A stretch of DNA of 64,000 nt, from contig NC_056428.1 in the NCBI RefSeq assembly GCF_905147365.1, positions 10,446,001 to 10,510,000 of the forward strand, in the 5' to 3' direction. Each line of letters opens with the position of its first letter. Position 1 is the first letter of the stretch. Positions 1-9,917 of the stretch are shown here, in pieces. Position numbers and translations under genes: made by a program. The notes below the pieces were generated by a model. It made no database searches, was not told where the DNA came from, and saw only the letters and a program-made list of their open reading frames with translations. Source of the DNA: Aricia agestis. Its lineage: Eukaryota; Arthropoda; Insecta; Lepidoptera; Lycaenidae.

Positions 1-167
1 TCTATAAAAAAAAGCACAGGAACTGGTCATTGTAACTTAGCCAAACATGTTGTATAATATACAACATTGGCAGACGCGTGTGTAAAATATAGTTGCCTGT
101 AATCTTTACAAGCATTACTTCCGATTAGTTCTGCGTTCAAAACATCCTGGCAGCTCTGTTCACCCAC

Positions 168-368
168 CTCCTCTCTTGTCATAAATCTGGTATACATTGA
201 AGACCTTCTCGTAGCACCTCATCAGGAAGTAGTTAAGGACGGGCTCCATGCGCTTGGCGTCCCAGCGGTCCTTCACCGTGATGAAGGGAAGCTCGGTGAC
301 TCGCTGCTTGTGGTCCACGAAGCAGTGGTCCATCCAGTCACCAGCGCGGCCCTCCCATTTGCATTCAC
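168..368 (-). CDS. SINA/SIAH-like E3 ubiquitin ligase, coding exon 4 (second zinc finger and start of substrate-binding domain)
   Basis: The exon finishes codon 129 and encodes residues 130-195 plus one base. The second SIAH finger is completed by Cys131, His143 and His148 (with Cys122: C-x8-C-x11-H-x4-H). From about residue 152 it enters the TRAF-like substrate-binding domain, with the hydrophobic YFLMRCYEKVFNVYQIYD stretch at 175-192. The acceptor is ATTCCAG before 368. The likely donor is GTGGGT after 168; reading through it gives a stop within three codons, so at least one more exon lies beyond the left edge. SIAH proteins usually have 280-320 residues, so roughly 90-120 residues are missing from the window. 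Confidence 0.93.
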
Positions 369-592
369 CTGGAATTAAGAGCAAAAATTGGAAGAAATGT
401 AAGATTCGCGGGATTCAAACCCGCGGCCCCCGGCTTGAGCCGCCACTCGCTTTCATTGAGCCACAGAGGTCGTCATTATGTGGCTTCCCATTTGCATTCG
501 CCAGAAAAGCAGTTGGAAGAAAGTATGGTTGCGTTTGTGGCTTTCCTAATCTATTGACTTGCTTGGTTGGATTATCAGCTGACTTAGCATAA
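369..592 (-). repeat. repeated copies of the exon 4 splice-acceptor segment around a SINE fragment
   Basis: The exon 4 boundary with its flanking intron (348-400) is repeated in diverged form at 481-524 and again at 757-812. All three share the GCAAATGGGAGG-like exon start (reverse strand) and a GGAAGAAA-type flank. A tRNA-like SINE fragment lies between the first two copies. Confidence 0.55.
404..478 (-). repeat. tRNA-derived SINE head, truncated
   Basis: On the minus strand this reads GACCTCTGTGGCTCA followed by a B-box-like GGGTTTGAATCCC. The same head occurs in the fuller SINE at 22457 (plus strand). The tail is missing. Confidence 0.6.
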
Positions 593-732
593 GCCCTAAT
601 TTCACTAAACACTGTTAAAGTCAACGCTTGAATTGGTATCACGTCACATTTTTTGTTTTCCTTGTGAATGAAAGAGAAGATATGAAATTTTAACAAGCTG
701 TTAACACTTACAGATATTGGTAAAATTGGGGC
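593..732. mobile_element. 140 bp MITE with TAA target duplication (family 1, copy 1)
   Basis: Inverted ends GCCCTAATTTCAC and GTAAAATTGGGGC lie between TAA repeats at 590-592 and 733-735. A second 140 bp copy lies at 3896-4035. The 3 bp TWA duplication is typical of PIF/Harbinger elements. Confidence 0.75.
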
Positions 733-812
733 TAAGTGTCTCGATATTATGTGGACTCGGCCCTCCTATTTGCATTCGCCTAAAATTATTGGGAACAGTT
801 GAAAGAAATGCG

Positions 813-2390
813 AGTATTGTAAGGTTAGGTAGGCGGCTACGAATAATAAAAAGGCGGCTTGTCTAAGATAGAAGCTCCCTAGATTATGTTAGCCCATAAC
901 CTAATTAGCCTCACTGACTATGTTTATTGTACTGCTTGGCATACGCATAGGATTAAATAAATAATGTTATGACGAAAACTTGCTGTTCCAACCATCGAAA
1001 TTCACTAATTACTCGTTATTTAATGTTCAAATAGGATACAAACAAATATAATCAATAAATAATTAAAAAGAGACAATTAATTCGAACGAAGTCTTTTCGA
1101 ATTTAAATTCTCGTCAATAAAGCACATTTTGAGCAATAAATATCGCAATTTAAGTTCAGTTTCGAACTATGATTTTGAAATTAAAGATGAGCTACTACGA
1201 GCATTATGTTATTACTTATTAACAACTCTAAAGATTTTTTAAATTTACGGTTGGTAGCTGACATGAATCATCAATTTATCACAAACATAACATAGCCAAT
1301 TTCTAGGAATTTCTGGGCTATTCTTTCGGTAATATTGAAACTACCAAAAAAAAACCATGAAATAGAAACTATCGCTGCACATTGTTTCATGTCGTCCGTT
1401 ACCAACTAATTATACCTTTGTAAATTATAACTTAACTAAAATTGAATATTCAATTATTATTCACTTAATTGTTACACTTTATACGAGTGTAACCCATTTC
1501 GGATGACGTGATGATGACGAGGCCTATCCTTACGCAAAAATAACCCTTTGGTCCCGAAACAAAATGCGGAACGCTCATGACGGAAATGAATGGGTTTTAA
1601 TTTGTCCCTACTTTTTGTCTGAACCCGTTTTTATTCTATTCGATGTCAACGTTTCGAATCGGTTTGCTATTACATAAATTGTTTTGTGTTCTGTTTCGAA
1701 TCTAGAATAAATGGTTCACTATTTTATCTGGCAACTACATATCGAATTTGGAAAACAATGTGTTATTAAACGTTATATTAAATTGTCTTCAATATATTAT
1801 TATAACTAAAGTAGTTAAAGAGAAGAGATATTATATTATGCCATTGTATTTCTTCTAATTGGTAACATTATAGCCTCCCATACTAAAGCTTCGTTTACTT
1901 TGAGACTGAAATCAATTGAATGTTTCAGAACACGTCTTGTGCTACATCAATCAGGGATTTTGATATTTCTTTTGCCGCTAGGAGGGAGACTCGGTCAAGC
2001 GCCGCCTAGTATTTTCAAAAACTGCAGTCAGTAAAGATTTTCTGACTATTTGCTTCCTGTCACTATGTATTAGGAACTATGTAGTCGTTGGGTCTTTCGT
2101 GATTCGTGTCATGTTACGAACTTAAAACGGTCACTGCATACCTAATAAGTAAGCTAATCTTTAGCAACGACTCACCATAAACCCTTTTTTACATAGGGAA
2201 ATACTTTTCGCATCCTGGTAGATTGAAAATATCGGCCGGGGTATGTGGTACTCCCCAGAAGTGGGGTGTCAGATAACCCTATGGTGTTCCACTCCCCGCT
2301 AATGACAAATTTGCGAGAACTATTTAATCCGCCGTTACTCTGCCAACGGCCGTCTACATCATGCAGACCCATTATACTTACTGAGTGTAT
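813..2390. other. intron 3 of the SINA-like gene, no element recognised
   Basis: AT-rich sequence without a convincing ORF or terminal repeats. Confidence 0.5.
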
Positions 2391-2543
2391 GACGTAGGTT
2401 ACACGATCAGTTTTTCATCAATCTGATCCATCAGTCTGGTAAAGATTGACAGAAAACTGATCTTCCAACCCACGGATTGATGGACTGATCAAAATCAGAT
2501 TGTTGGATCAGATTGATGAAAAACTGATCGTGTATCCTACGTC
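2391..2543. mobile_element. palindromic MITE of about 153 bp
   Basis: The ends GACGTAGGTTACACGATCAG and CTGATCGTGTATCCTACGTC are inverted repeats, and most of each half pairs with the other. Confidence 0.7.
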
Positions 2544-2546
2544 TAT

Positions 2547-2576
2547 CTATACTAATATTATAAATGCGAAAGTATC

Positions 2577-2607
<31 letters not shown>

Positions 2608-2710
2608 CGCTTTCACGCCAAAACTACTGAACCGATTGCAATGAAATTTTGTACACAGTTATTCTAGAGTCTGAGAAAGGACATAGGCTACATTTTGATG
2701 TGGGAAAATA
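2547..2710 (+). mobile_element. Helitron-like 5' fragment with TCTG microsatellite
   Basis: Begins TCTATACTAATATTATAAAT and runs into (TCTG)n and a 'gaaccgattg' stretch. The same start occurs at 3526, 26927, 39980 and 44165. The 3' end is not found here. Confidence 0.6.
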
Positions 2711-2744
2711 TCTTTTTTCCATGAAAATATCGATGAAAATTAAT

Positions 2745-2885
2745 TCGCATTGCGCGTGGCCAGCGCTCATCCCGGGGGTCCTGGGTTCGAGTCCCGCAGG
2801 CGGAACAAAAAGTTTTCAATGTTCCTGGGTCTTGGGTGTGTATTAAAATAATATTTCAAAAATCTTAAATATATTTTATGTATAA
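2745..2885 (+). repeat. tRNA-derived SINE fragment
   Basis: Contains a B-box-like GGGTTCGAGTCCC followed by GGAACAAAAAGTTTTCAATG, the body shared with the SINE at 22457-22640. The A-box half is degraded. Confidence 0.6.
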
Positions 2886-2889
2886 TATT

Positions 2890-3285
2890 ATAAAAAATCC
2901 ACAAATATATCGATGCAATGAACATTTTAGTTCTAATACGATTCAACAGATGGCGTTTTATTTTTTACTTCATTGTAACACAGAACTAATCATACTTATT
3001 AGTTATTATGTTTTTGTTTATAGTTTTTAATACGTTAGAATATTATGTTTAATAATATTATCACTTGGTATAATAATAGTCAATCTATCTTATCTTATAG
3101 AACTCCTACTCCATTTCTAAGGAGTTCGAGTGTACCGTGTTGGCCAATATTCCACCCAGAAAATATATCAATGCAATCAACATTTTAATTCTAATATATG
3201 AAAACAGATGGCGTTTTATTTTTTACTTCATTATTGTAACAGAACTAATCATACTTACTTTATTATATATTATTGTTTTTATTCA
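2890..3285 (+). repeat. diverged direct repeat of about 130 bp
   Basis: The block at 2890-3025 ('atcgatgcaatgaacatttt', 'cagatggcgttttatttttt') is repeated at 3160-3285 in the same orientation, with single-base changes. Confidence 0.6.
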
Positions 3286-3289
3286 TAAC

Positions 3290-3525
3290 TAGCTGTTGCC
3301 CGCGACTTCGTCCGCGTGGACTTTAGTTTATAGCGCGCGGTGTCAACAAAATTTGTGACAAATTTAAAAACTGTTTAAAACCCTGGTAAGTGGTACCCCT
3401 CTTAGGGCCGCGCTACACCGGAATGGCAGCGCTGAAAGTGCTCGCCTCGCCGCTGCCATTCCGGTGTAGCGCGGCCCTTAATTAATCAAAATACCCAAAA
3501 ACAGCTGTGCAGTGTGCACATAATC
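3290..3525 (-). mobile_element. Helitron 3' end, minus orientation
   Basis: Starts ACTAGCTGTTGCCCGCGACT, the reverse complement of a CTAG-ended Helitron terminus. The same terminus in opposite orientation is at 4150-4284. A 73 bp palindrome is inserted in it. Confidence 0.6.
3405..3477. mobile_element. 73 bp near-perfect palindrome with TTA target duplication
   Basis: Arms of about 28 bp starting GGGCCGCGCTACACCGGAAT pair perfectly around a 17 bp loop, with TTA on both sides (3402-3404, 3478-3480). This looks like a minimal TWA-type MITE inserted into the Helitron fragment. Confidence 0.75.
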
Positions 3526-3800
3526 TATACTAATATTATAAATGCGAAAGTATCTCTGTCTGTCTGTCTGTCTGTCAGTCTCGCTTTCACGCCAAACGCC
3601 AAAACTACCGAACCGATTGTAATGAAATTTTGTATACAGATAGTCTAAAGCCTGAGAAAGGACATAGGCTACTTTTTTACTTGAAAAAAGGGTTGTAAGG
3701 GTCGTAAATTTGTTCAAAAAATTCATAATAGATGGCGCCGTGCGTCTTCTACATCGCGCTGACGCTTGCTTCAAAAGTCTTTCTATAAGAGGTATCATCT
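3526..3800 (+). mobile_element. Helitron-like 5' fragment with TCTG microsatellite
   Basis: Same start as at 2547 (TCTATACTAATATTATAAAT), then (TCTG)n and the 'aggacataggctac' block. The 3' boundary is unclear. Confidence 0.55.
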
Positions 3801-3895
3801 TACATTTAAGTCTCGATTTTTTTCGATTGTTATATCTATTCTACGGTATTAAATAACTCAGTACTTTATCTGTGCAGGCAGTGACGTAAACTTAA

Positions 3896-4035
3896 GACCA
3901 AATTTCACCAACGACTGTTAAAGTTAATGCTCGAATTAGTATCACGTTAGCTGTTTCGTTTTTCATATGAATGAAAGAGAAGACATGACATTTTAACAAG
4001 CTGTTAACACTAACAGACGTTGGTGAAATTGGGGC
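3896..4035. mobile_element. 140 bp MITE with TAA target duplication (family 1, copy 2)
   Basis: Same length and ends as the element at 593-732; TAA repeats at 3893-3895 and 4036-4038. Confidence 0.75.
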
Positions 4036-4149
4036 TAAACCTATCAATAATAAATAATTTATGGGTAAAGTTGTGTAATTGGGGGGCTAAATAAGCTTTA
4101 AAATTTGGCATAAAATATAAAGTTTAATATAAAAAAATGAAGTACTTAT

Positions 4150-4284
4150 TGTGTGCACACTGCACAGCTGTATTGATTTAAGGGGTACCAGGGTTTTTTT
4201 ATAAAAGCTTTTGACACCAATTTTGTTGACATCGCGCGCTATAAACTGAAGTCCACGCGGACGAAGTCGCGGGCAACAGCTAGT
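4150..4284 (+). mobile_element. Helitron 3' end, plus orientation
   Basis: Ends with GACGAAGTCGCGGGCAACAG and CTAG before T. It mirrors the fragment at 3290-3525. Confidence 0.6.
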
Positions 4285-4458
4285 TGATAGAATATAAAGA
4301 TGGACGCCCCACGATGTAGAGGGGTGGGTGGCACTGGTGGACTGGTGGTCAGACAGACGGAAACTTCCTTACCAACCATGGCACGGAGAGGACGTCTTGA
4401 GTTATACAGTATTCTGTGTTTAATTTACTCGCCCTACACGTGTCTACATTCCACTCAC

Positions 4459-4627
4459 CATAGACTCTAGCCATGAAGCAGTTGATGATGCGGTACTGGC
4501 AGCTCGGCATGTGCCGCTCCAGCACTGACAAAGTCGCGTGCTTCGGGCACCCGCCATTCGTGCAGGGGAACAGGATCTTGTTGGCCAGGGACTCTAGCTG
4601 CATCGGCCGGATCAGAGAGAACTCTTT
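4459..4627 (-). CDS. SINA/SIAH-like E3 ubiquitin ligase, coding exon 3 (SIAH zinc finger)
   Basis: The exon encodes residues 73-128 and the first base of codon 129. It begins KEFSLIRPMQLESLANKILF, the short linker typical between the RING and the SIAH zinc fingers. The first finger is Cys94, Cys99, His111 and Cys115 (C-x4-C-x11-H-x3-C). Cys122 begins the second finger, which is finished in exon 4. The acceptor is TTTCCAG before 4627 and the donor GTGAGT after 4459, phase 1. Two other overlapping frames are open here, but only this one carries the zinc-finger pattern and fits both splice phases. Confidence 0.95.
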
Positions 4628-4850
4628 CTGGAAATTTCCATAGGTGTATTTTAAGATCATAATTAATGACATTGTCACAAGAAGGACGTCTTATACCAAA
4701 ATTTTGCTTAGATAATATCAAAGGGTTTTAGTGGTTGGATATCGCCATCTGATGGATGGCAACACAGAAGGTGCAGCGGTAAAAATGTGAGATTGGCCAA
4801 TGCCCGACTAAAGACATTCTAAAATTATACCACTGAAGAAACTGATACAG

Positions 4851-5011
4851 GTACAATCAGAGAAGTTGATTGATAAGCAAATGGCGGACCATCCTAATTT
4901 GGTCGCGTTATGTCGAACCCAGCCGACAGATCACGCCTCACTGAATTGACGTAATCCAACCAAATGACGTAGGTCCATCAACTGCCTCAAAATCAATTTC
5001 TTTGATGGTAC
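4851..5011. mobile_element. palindromic MITE of about 160 bp (family 2)
   Basis: Ends 'gtacaatcagagaagttgat' and 'atcaatttctttgatggtac' are inverted, and the halves pair around 'ttggtcgcg/tgacg'. Other copies are at 28745-28903 and, split, at 25153-25570. Confidence 0.7.
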
Positions 5012-5238
5012 ATGGCGGACGCACCTTACCCAGAGTAGACAGAATCACCGCTATGTAGTCTAATTATATCTATTTATCGTTGTCAGCTGACATAACCCTA
5101 CTAAATGTACACCCGCCAACGGCATATGAATCAAATTCTCTGATACATTTCATTGCTAGTAGGGCAAACCACCCAATCTTTGGCGCCCCTCCAATTTTTT
5201 GTTTTGTTTTGTCTCAGTTTAGTTTGTACTTATAAACA

Positions 5239-5450
5239 ACTAGCGACCCGCCCCGGCTTCGCATCGGGTATAAAATATATAGCCACTGAAAGTTTTTCCT
5301 TTTATATTATACGATAATTCGTTTATCCTTTCTTTCTCATTTCGTGTAGAAATTTTGGTGTATAACAAATATTGAAATTGTAAAGCAAATTTTTCTTCAA
5401 TGTATTTGCCGACTTAGCTCCGACATAGGTATTTCGACCAGACTAAAGCC
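5239..5450 (-). mobile_element. Helitron 3' end and adjoining fragment
   Basis: Begins ACTAGCGACCCGCCCCGGCT, the inverse of the CTAG terminus seen at 39434-39485. The other boundary is not seen. Confidence 0.5.
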
Positions 5451-5930
5451 TGACACACTGACTTGTTGATATAAACCTCGCCGCTACCTCCCAACTATGG
5501 TTTCGCAGGCCCATAATCCTTTTAAGCCTACCTTAGCTATAGGCTTCTAAGCGTAGCATTGTTACCTCTAAGCGTAGCAACCCTGATCTGAACAGTAAAA
5601 TGTTTTTGTGCAGTGAACATAAATGTTTAATGTTCAGATTAGGATATAACTCTTGTTATTTCTTGAAGTGGAGAATGTTTTTTTTATTCTTACTATCTGT
5701 ATCGCAAAAAAAATGCGCGGATGTTACGCTTTGATGGGAAAACTCAATCAATTTCGGTCAAATTTGGTCTGGTGATACTTAGAATTCCGGGAAAGGACAT
5801 ACAAGATAGTTGTACATGTACAACATTAACAATCTTAAACTAACTAATCTTGCTGTAGAATATGATATTAAAAAAAAGTCCTTAAAGCTATGTGAAGAAC
5901 ATTTAAAACTTTCGTGGAATTTTCACTTAT
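5451..5930. other. intron 2 of the SINA-like gene, nothing recognised
   Basis: No ORF or repeat ends recognised. Confidence 0.4.
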
Positions 5931-6126
5931 AATACCACAAGAGCTTCAAAATTATCGGGTATTTCCCGATAGGTTCGTTGCAAACAAATGAAGGAGTCAA
6001 GTTTTTCAGGTTAAAAAATCACGAGCGCGAAGCGCGAGTGATTTTTCCTGAAAAACTTGACGACTTTATTTGTTTGCAGGGTACCTTGAGAGAAATGCCA
6101 GATAATTTTGAAGCTCGTGTGGTATT
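5931..6126. mobile_element. long-hairpin MITE of about 196 bp
   Basis: Outer ends AATACCACAAGAGCTTCAAA and TTTGAAGCTCGTGTGGTATT are inverted. An inner hairpin (GTCAAGTTTTTCAGG with CCTGAAAAACTTGAC) closes on GAGCGCGAAGCGCGAG. The short ORF across it is a by-product of the palindrome. Confidence 0.7.
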
Positions 6127-6140
6127 CGGGAGATTATACT

Positions 6141-6294
6141 TCCGTCCCAAATGTCGGCCAATAGAATTAGAATTTGTTTTTTATATATAGCAACTACCAG
6201 AGAAAATTTTCAAAAAATTATCAGTATAATACCATGTAGGTTGTACCACGTGACGTCGAATGGTGCAATTCTATTGGTCGATATTTGGGTCGGA
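6141..6294. mobile_element. palindromic MITE-like element
   Basis: TCCGTCCCAAATGTCGGCCA at the left pairs with GGTCGATATTTGGGTCGGA at the right, directly beside the hairpin element at 5931-6126. Confidence 0.55.
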
Positions 6295-6615
6295 AAAATA
6301 ATCTATTTAATTCCTCTTGTTAAAAGTTGGCAAGCCAATACGAGCAAATTGTTATCGAGTGACCTTTCAGCACACATCTCAAACAATCAAACTATTTAAC
6401 GATCGGTATGGACAGGAGTGAGCCGAAACTTGGCACGCGGCTGCTGTGACGTTGCTGCTCTAGACTGGGGGCGAATTTTCAAAATTCACTCCCTAAATGA
6501 AAAAGTAACCCAAAATTTATACGTAGATAAAATCACTATTCCTTTTATTAGGAAGTTGCTGAAATTATTTCTTCTCTTGCCGTGCTAGTTATCAAATCTC
6601 TCCCAGTGGTAGACC

Positions 6616-6652
6616 ATCACGTTATAGTATAGACTCTATACTATAACGTGAT
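6616..6652. repeat. 37 bp perfect palindrome
   Basis: Arms ATCACGTTATAGTATAG and CTATACTATAACGTGAT around ACT. Confidence 0.8.
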
Positions 6653-6659
6653 TATATTA

Positions 6660-7092
6660 TATCTATACTGTAGAGTAGATCTTTATAAACAAAGACTTTA
6701 GTTAAATAACTTAAGACAATAGAGTACTGTATAAGCTTTATTCTGTATAACAATTAACAACGTGTAAAATATTATTATTTTGGAAATAAATAAGGCAATA
6801 CACCTACAGTATTATTACCGGCAATTTAGGAGTTTTTACCAAAGAGAATTCTAAGGGATTTCATTATCTAAAGTGCTCCCTAGACGGTAATCGCGAAACG
6901 ATATTGCGTGCATGTAATGCAAATATTGCAGGACGAAAAATTAAAGAACTTGTCAATCAATGTACAGCAGTAGTTTGCATGTCATTCATATCAATCAATA
7001 CGATACACGATCATCCGTGTATGGCAGCACGTAACGCATGTAATGCTGAATTATCGTCTATTTTGTGCTTTAGGTAGGCTTTGATTATATAC
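6660..7092. other. intron 2 sequence, nothing recognised
   Basis: AT-rich, no supported feature. Confidence 0.4.
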
Positions 7093-7600
7093 TACTGGCT
7101 ATCCCGGCAAACGTTTCTTTGTTTGCCGGGATAGCCAGTAAGGGCAGGGGCAAAGCCTCCCGCATATTAATCAAACGACACGCAAAATCTGCATGTTTAG
7201 TTTTGGTTAGATTAATTTTACTTTTAATAAATAACTCACTCTGATTCTAAAGAAGGAGTAAAACTCAACACTAACGACGCAACACCATATAAAGTATTCG
7301 CCCGTATTATTTTATTGAAGTGACTAAATAAGTATGTCACCATGGCAACGTCCATCGCTATCCCGTCGCACAAACAATGGTCGCCGTCAGTCTCGAGTTG
7401 TAATAATTCACTATTATTTATTCAACAAATGCACTTATCAATATAAAAAGTACCCAGTAGCCGATTCTCAGACCTACTGAATATGCATATTGCATATAAA
7501 ATTTGGTAAAAACTAAAAATCAGTAAAGCCGTTTCGGAGGAATACGGTGACTAACATTGTGACACGAGAATTTTATAAGTAAGTATATAAGATATAGTGT
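7093..7600 (-). mobile_element. Helitron-like repeat with terminal hairpin
   Basis: Begins with a 48 bp hairpin (TACTGGCTATCCCGGCAAAC arms, 8 bp loop). The block from about 7320 ('catggcaacgtccatcgcta') recurs at 42360-42600, where it is also preceded by CTAGCTGTCCCGGCAAAC. Confidence 0.55.
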
Positions 7601-7682
7601 AGTACATATTATAATCAAAGAGGTAGCCCTAATAATAGTATGAGGTGGCTGACAACGACGGGGTAGTTTATATCTCATTTAC

Positions 7683-7849
7683 CTGGCACACATGGCACTG
7701 GTAGCTCTTCTCGAAGCACGGGCCGCAGATGCTGTGGCCGTCCACGCACAGGTGGACCGGCGGCTTCATGTACTTGTTACATTTCGTGCACGTCAGCTCC
7801 TTGATCAGGCTCTCGTAGTGGTCTGTCTCCAGAAGCGTGCTTAGTACTA
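7683..7849 (-). CDS. SINA/SIAH-like E3 ubiquitin ligase, coding exon 2 (RING finger)
   Basis: The exon encodes the end of codon 17 through residue 72. Eight zinc ligands are visible: Cys37, Cys40, Cys51, His55, Cys58, Cys61, Cys68 and Cys71. Their spacing is C-x2-C-x10-C-x3-H-x2-C-x2-C-x6-C-x2-C, the spacing of the SIAH-family RING domain, which recruits the ubiquitin-loaded E2. The PP pair at 46-47 and the DGH at 53-55 are in the usual family positions. The acceptor reads TTTTCCAG before base 7849 and the donor is GTAAAT after base 7683. The exon leaves in phase 0 and meets exon 3 in phase 0. Family assignment is confident; which member of the insect sina-like group this is cannot be told here. 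Confidence 0.95.
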
Positions 7850-7884
7850 CTGGAAAATTTTGTTATTGTTAAAAATATATTATT

Positions 7885-7990
7885 AGGGTTTCGTACCCAA
7901 AAGGTGAAAACGGGATACAATTTTTTGTCTATTTTTGATCTATAGCGGCACGGAACTCTTAATGCACGAGTCCTACTCGCACTGTTCAGA
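7885..7990. repeat. degraded 'gggttccgtacc...cgagtccgactcgcact' repeat
   Basis: Matches the conserved ends of the fuller copies at 10375-10840 and 47270-47585. Confidence 0.45.
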
Positions 7991-8392
7991 TATAGATGCT
8001 CTAAAGTTTGTTGATTATAATCAAGTATCAACAACTTATAGAGATGAGTTTTGATTTAGGGCTATTTAGATGTTCACGATGTGACATCACATTATTTTTA
8101 AGGAAAAATATTACATTTTGAAGGTGTTAAGAATACTATAAATGAAAAATTATACGAATTTTCCTTGTTGATTTTTTGTAAAATTTCGTCTTTTTCTGTC
8201 ACAGCATATCCTGAGTTGGATATCATAGCAAGCGACCAAATGAAACCCCTATTTATATATATATTAAGTATTATATATTTTGTTTTTTTTTTCCAATATA
8301 ATATAATATATTACATTGGAACAAAAGCAAACATTTTATTAGTACACGTACATAATATTTGAGGACTCAAATTGAAATAAGAATCAAGATTT
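7991..8392. other. intron 1 sequence, nothing recognised
   Basis: Very AT-rich; the open frames here are low-complexity. Confidence 0.4.
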
Positions 8393-8735
8393 TTATACGT
8401 GGGAGAGCCATGCTTCGGCACGAATGGGCCGGCTCGACCGGAGAAATACCACGTTCTCACAGAAAACCGGCGTGAAACCGCGCTTGCGCTGTGTTTCGCC
8501 GAGTGAGTGAGTTCACCGGAGGCCCAATCCCCTACCCTTTTCTCTGCCTTACCCTCTCCTATTTCCTTCCCTACCCTCCCTATTCCCTTCCCTACCCTCG
8601 CCTATTACCCTATTCTCTCTAAAAAGGCCGGCAACGCACCTGCAGCTCTTCTGATGCTGCGAGTGTCCATGGGCGACGGAAGTTGCTTTCCATCATGTGA
8701 CCCATTTGCTCGTTTGCCCCCTAATTTCATAAAAA
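8393..8735 (+). repeat. LINE/SINE 3'-tail repeat, long copy
   Basis: Starts ACGTGGGAGAGCCATGCTTC, contains a C/T-rich ccctac repeat tract, then CTGCAGCTCTTCTGATGCTG and the block ending GCTCGTTTGCCCCCTAATTT with an A tail. A second long copy lies at 62549-62875; short pieces lie at 23521-23636 (reverse), 62341-62470 and 62885-63015. Confidence 0.7.
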
Positions 8736-9120
8736 AAAGATTACACTACCAAAGTCGCATGAAACACTTACTTCGAAATACTGGCGTGAAAGTAACATTG
8801 TTGTAGTGAGAAAATAAAAGCGGTTACGAGAGCCAATAACGTCTGAAGTACAACGTAAACGTTTTACTTTTACACGCAATATTACAATTCTAGGCACACA
8901 TTAAAAAAGCAAACGTACATTCGTGAAGGTTTACGTGAGAGTACTAACTAAATAGGCTTATAAAGCCTTATAACACATTCGCCTCGTGTTTTACATAATT
9001 TAGCGGGGTTGTAACTGTGCTATTTTATATACTTTCATTAAATACGGGACACTATCAACCTCACTCAGAAATATATTTTAATGATGACTATAAACTTCTT
9101 AAGTTAATGAAGAGTTTGAT
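8736..9120. other. intron 1 sequence, nothing recognised
   Basis: No ORF or repeat boundary seen. Confidence 0.4.
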
Positions 9121-9127
9121 AGATTAA

Positions 9128-9263
9128 GGGTCTGTTTCACCGCTTCCTGATAAGTGACGAATAGGCTATCCACAAATTAATTTGACATCAAGTATGGAGA
9201 ACCTGTCAAAAAAGTTGTGAATAGCCTATTCGGCACTTTATCAGTAAGTGGTGAAACAGGCCC
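9128..9263. mobile_element. 136 bp MITE with TAA target duplication (family 3)
   Basis: Ends GGGTCTGTTTCACCGCTTCC and AGTGGTGAAACAGGCCC are inverted; TAA at 9125-9127 and 9264-9266. Related copies are at 16038 and (end only) 18881. Confidence 0.8.
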
Positions 9264-9351
9264 TAAATGTATGGGGCTTATGTCAAAAACTTCACTTTTT
9301 AATAACTAAACACGCCATACAGTATATAGTGTATAATACAGTGTGTTAGTG

Positions 9352-9560
9352 TAAACACCGTTATCCTTGAAATCATCAAAATATGAGCCCGTCAAAATGA
9401 ACAGCTTTTTCATGAGAACAATGCTGGGAACTCAAAAAAAAAATGCTGTCAATCGTCATACCCAACGGATGCCCGGATCGGTAATTTGTATGGGTATGGA
9501 GACGGATTTTTTTGAGTTCCCAGCATTGTTCTCATAGAAAAAGTTGTTCATTCAAACATA
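9352..9560. mobile_element. palindromic MITE (family 4, copy 1)
   Basis: GAACAATGCTGGGAACTC and its reverse complement form the stem, continued by TGAACAGCTTTTTCATGAG against CTCATAGAAAAAGTTGTTCA. A half-copy is at 53285-53450. Confidence 0.65.
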
Positions 9561-9784
9561 AAGTTTCGTATTTTTTTAACCGAATTTTTATAGGACAACG
9601 TAGACAGGTCACGACTCACAAAGGTGAAAACTTCATAGATTTTTCATGACTAACCAAAAACTTATGTTGTTTTATTTCAATTATTTTATAAACATAATCA
9701 CGCGACTTTAAACTTCTAAGAACATTGACTATTGATAGATAAGAATTTGATTTATCGTGGTCTGTACTATATACTTAACTAATA

Positions 9785-9917
9785 GGGAGTATAACGCAAA
9801 GGCCAGAGCAGAGAGCGTTAATAGCACATACAGTAGATAATCCGACCATTATGACATGTGTCACACGGCATATCAGAATATTGACAGAAACGTTGTTAAA
9901 CTTGGAACAACACTTTT
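9785..9917 (+). mobile_element. MITE family 5 copy
   Basis: Shares 'ataacgcaaaggccagagc' and 'agaatattgacagaaacg' with copies at 19985-20195, 21735-21890 (reverse) and 26818-27450. Confidence 0.55.

Noticed and set aside
248..592. 114-codon plus-strand frame opposite exon 4
   Set aside because: It is the antisense shadow of the SINA-like exon and runs into a SINE fragment.
4467..4721. 84-codon minus-strand frame over exon 3
   Set aside because: Wrong frame: it lacks the zinc-finger cysteines and does not fit the splice phases.
7777..8034. Extended ORF upstream of the RING exon
   Set aside because: It is in another frame and reads through the splice acceptor into a degraded repeat.
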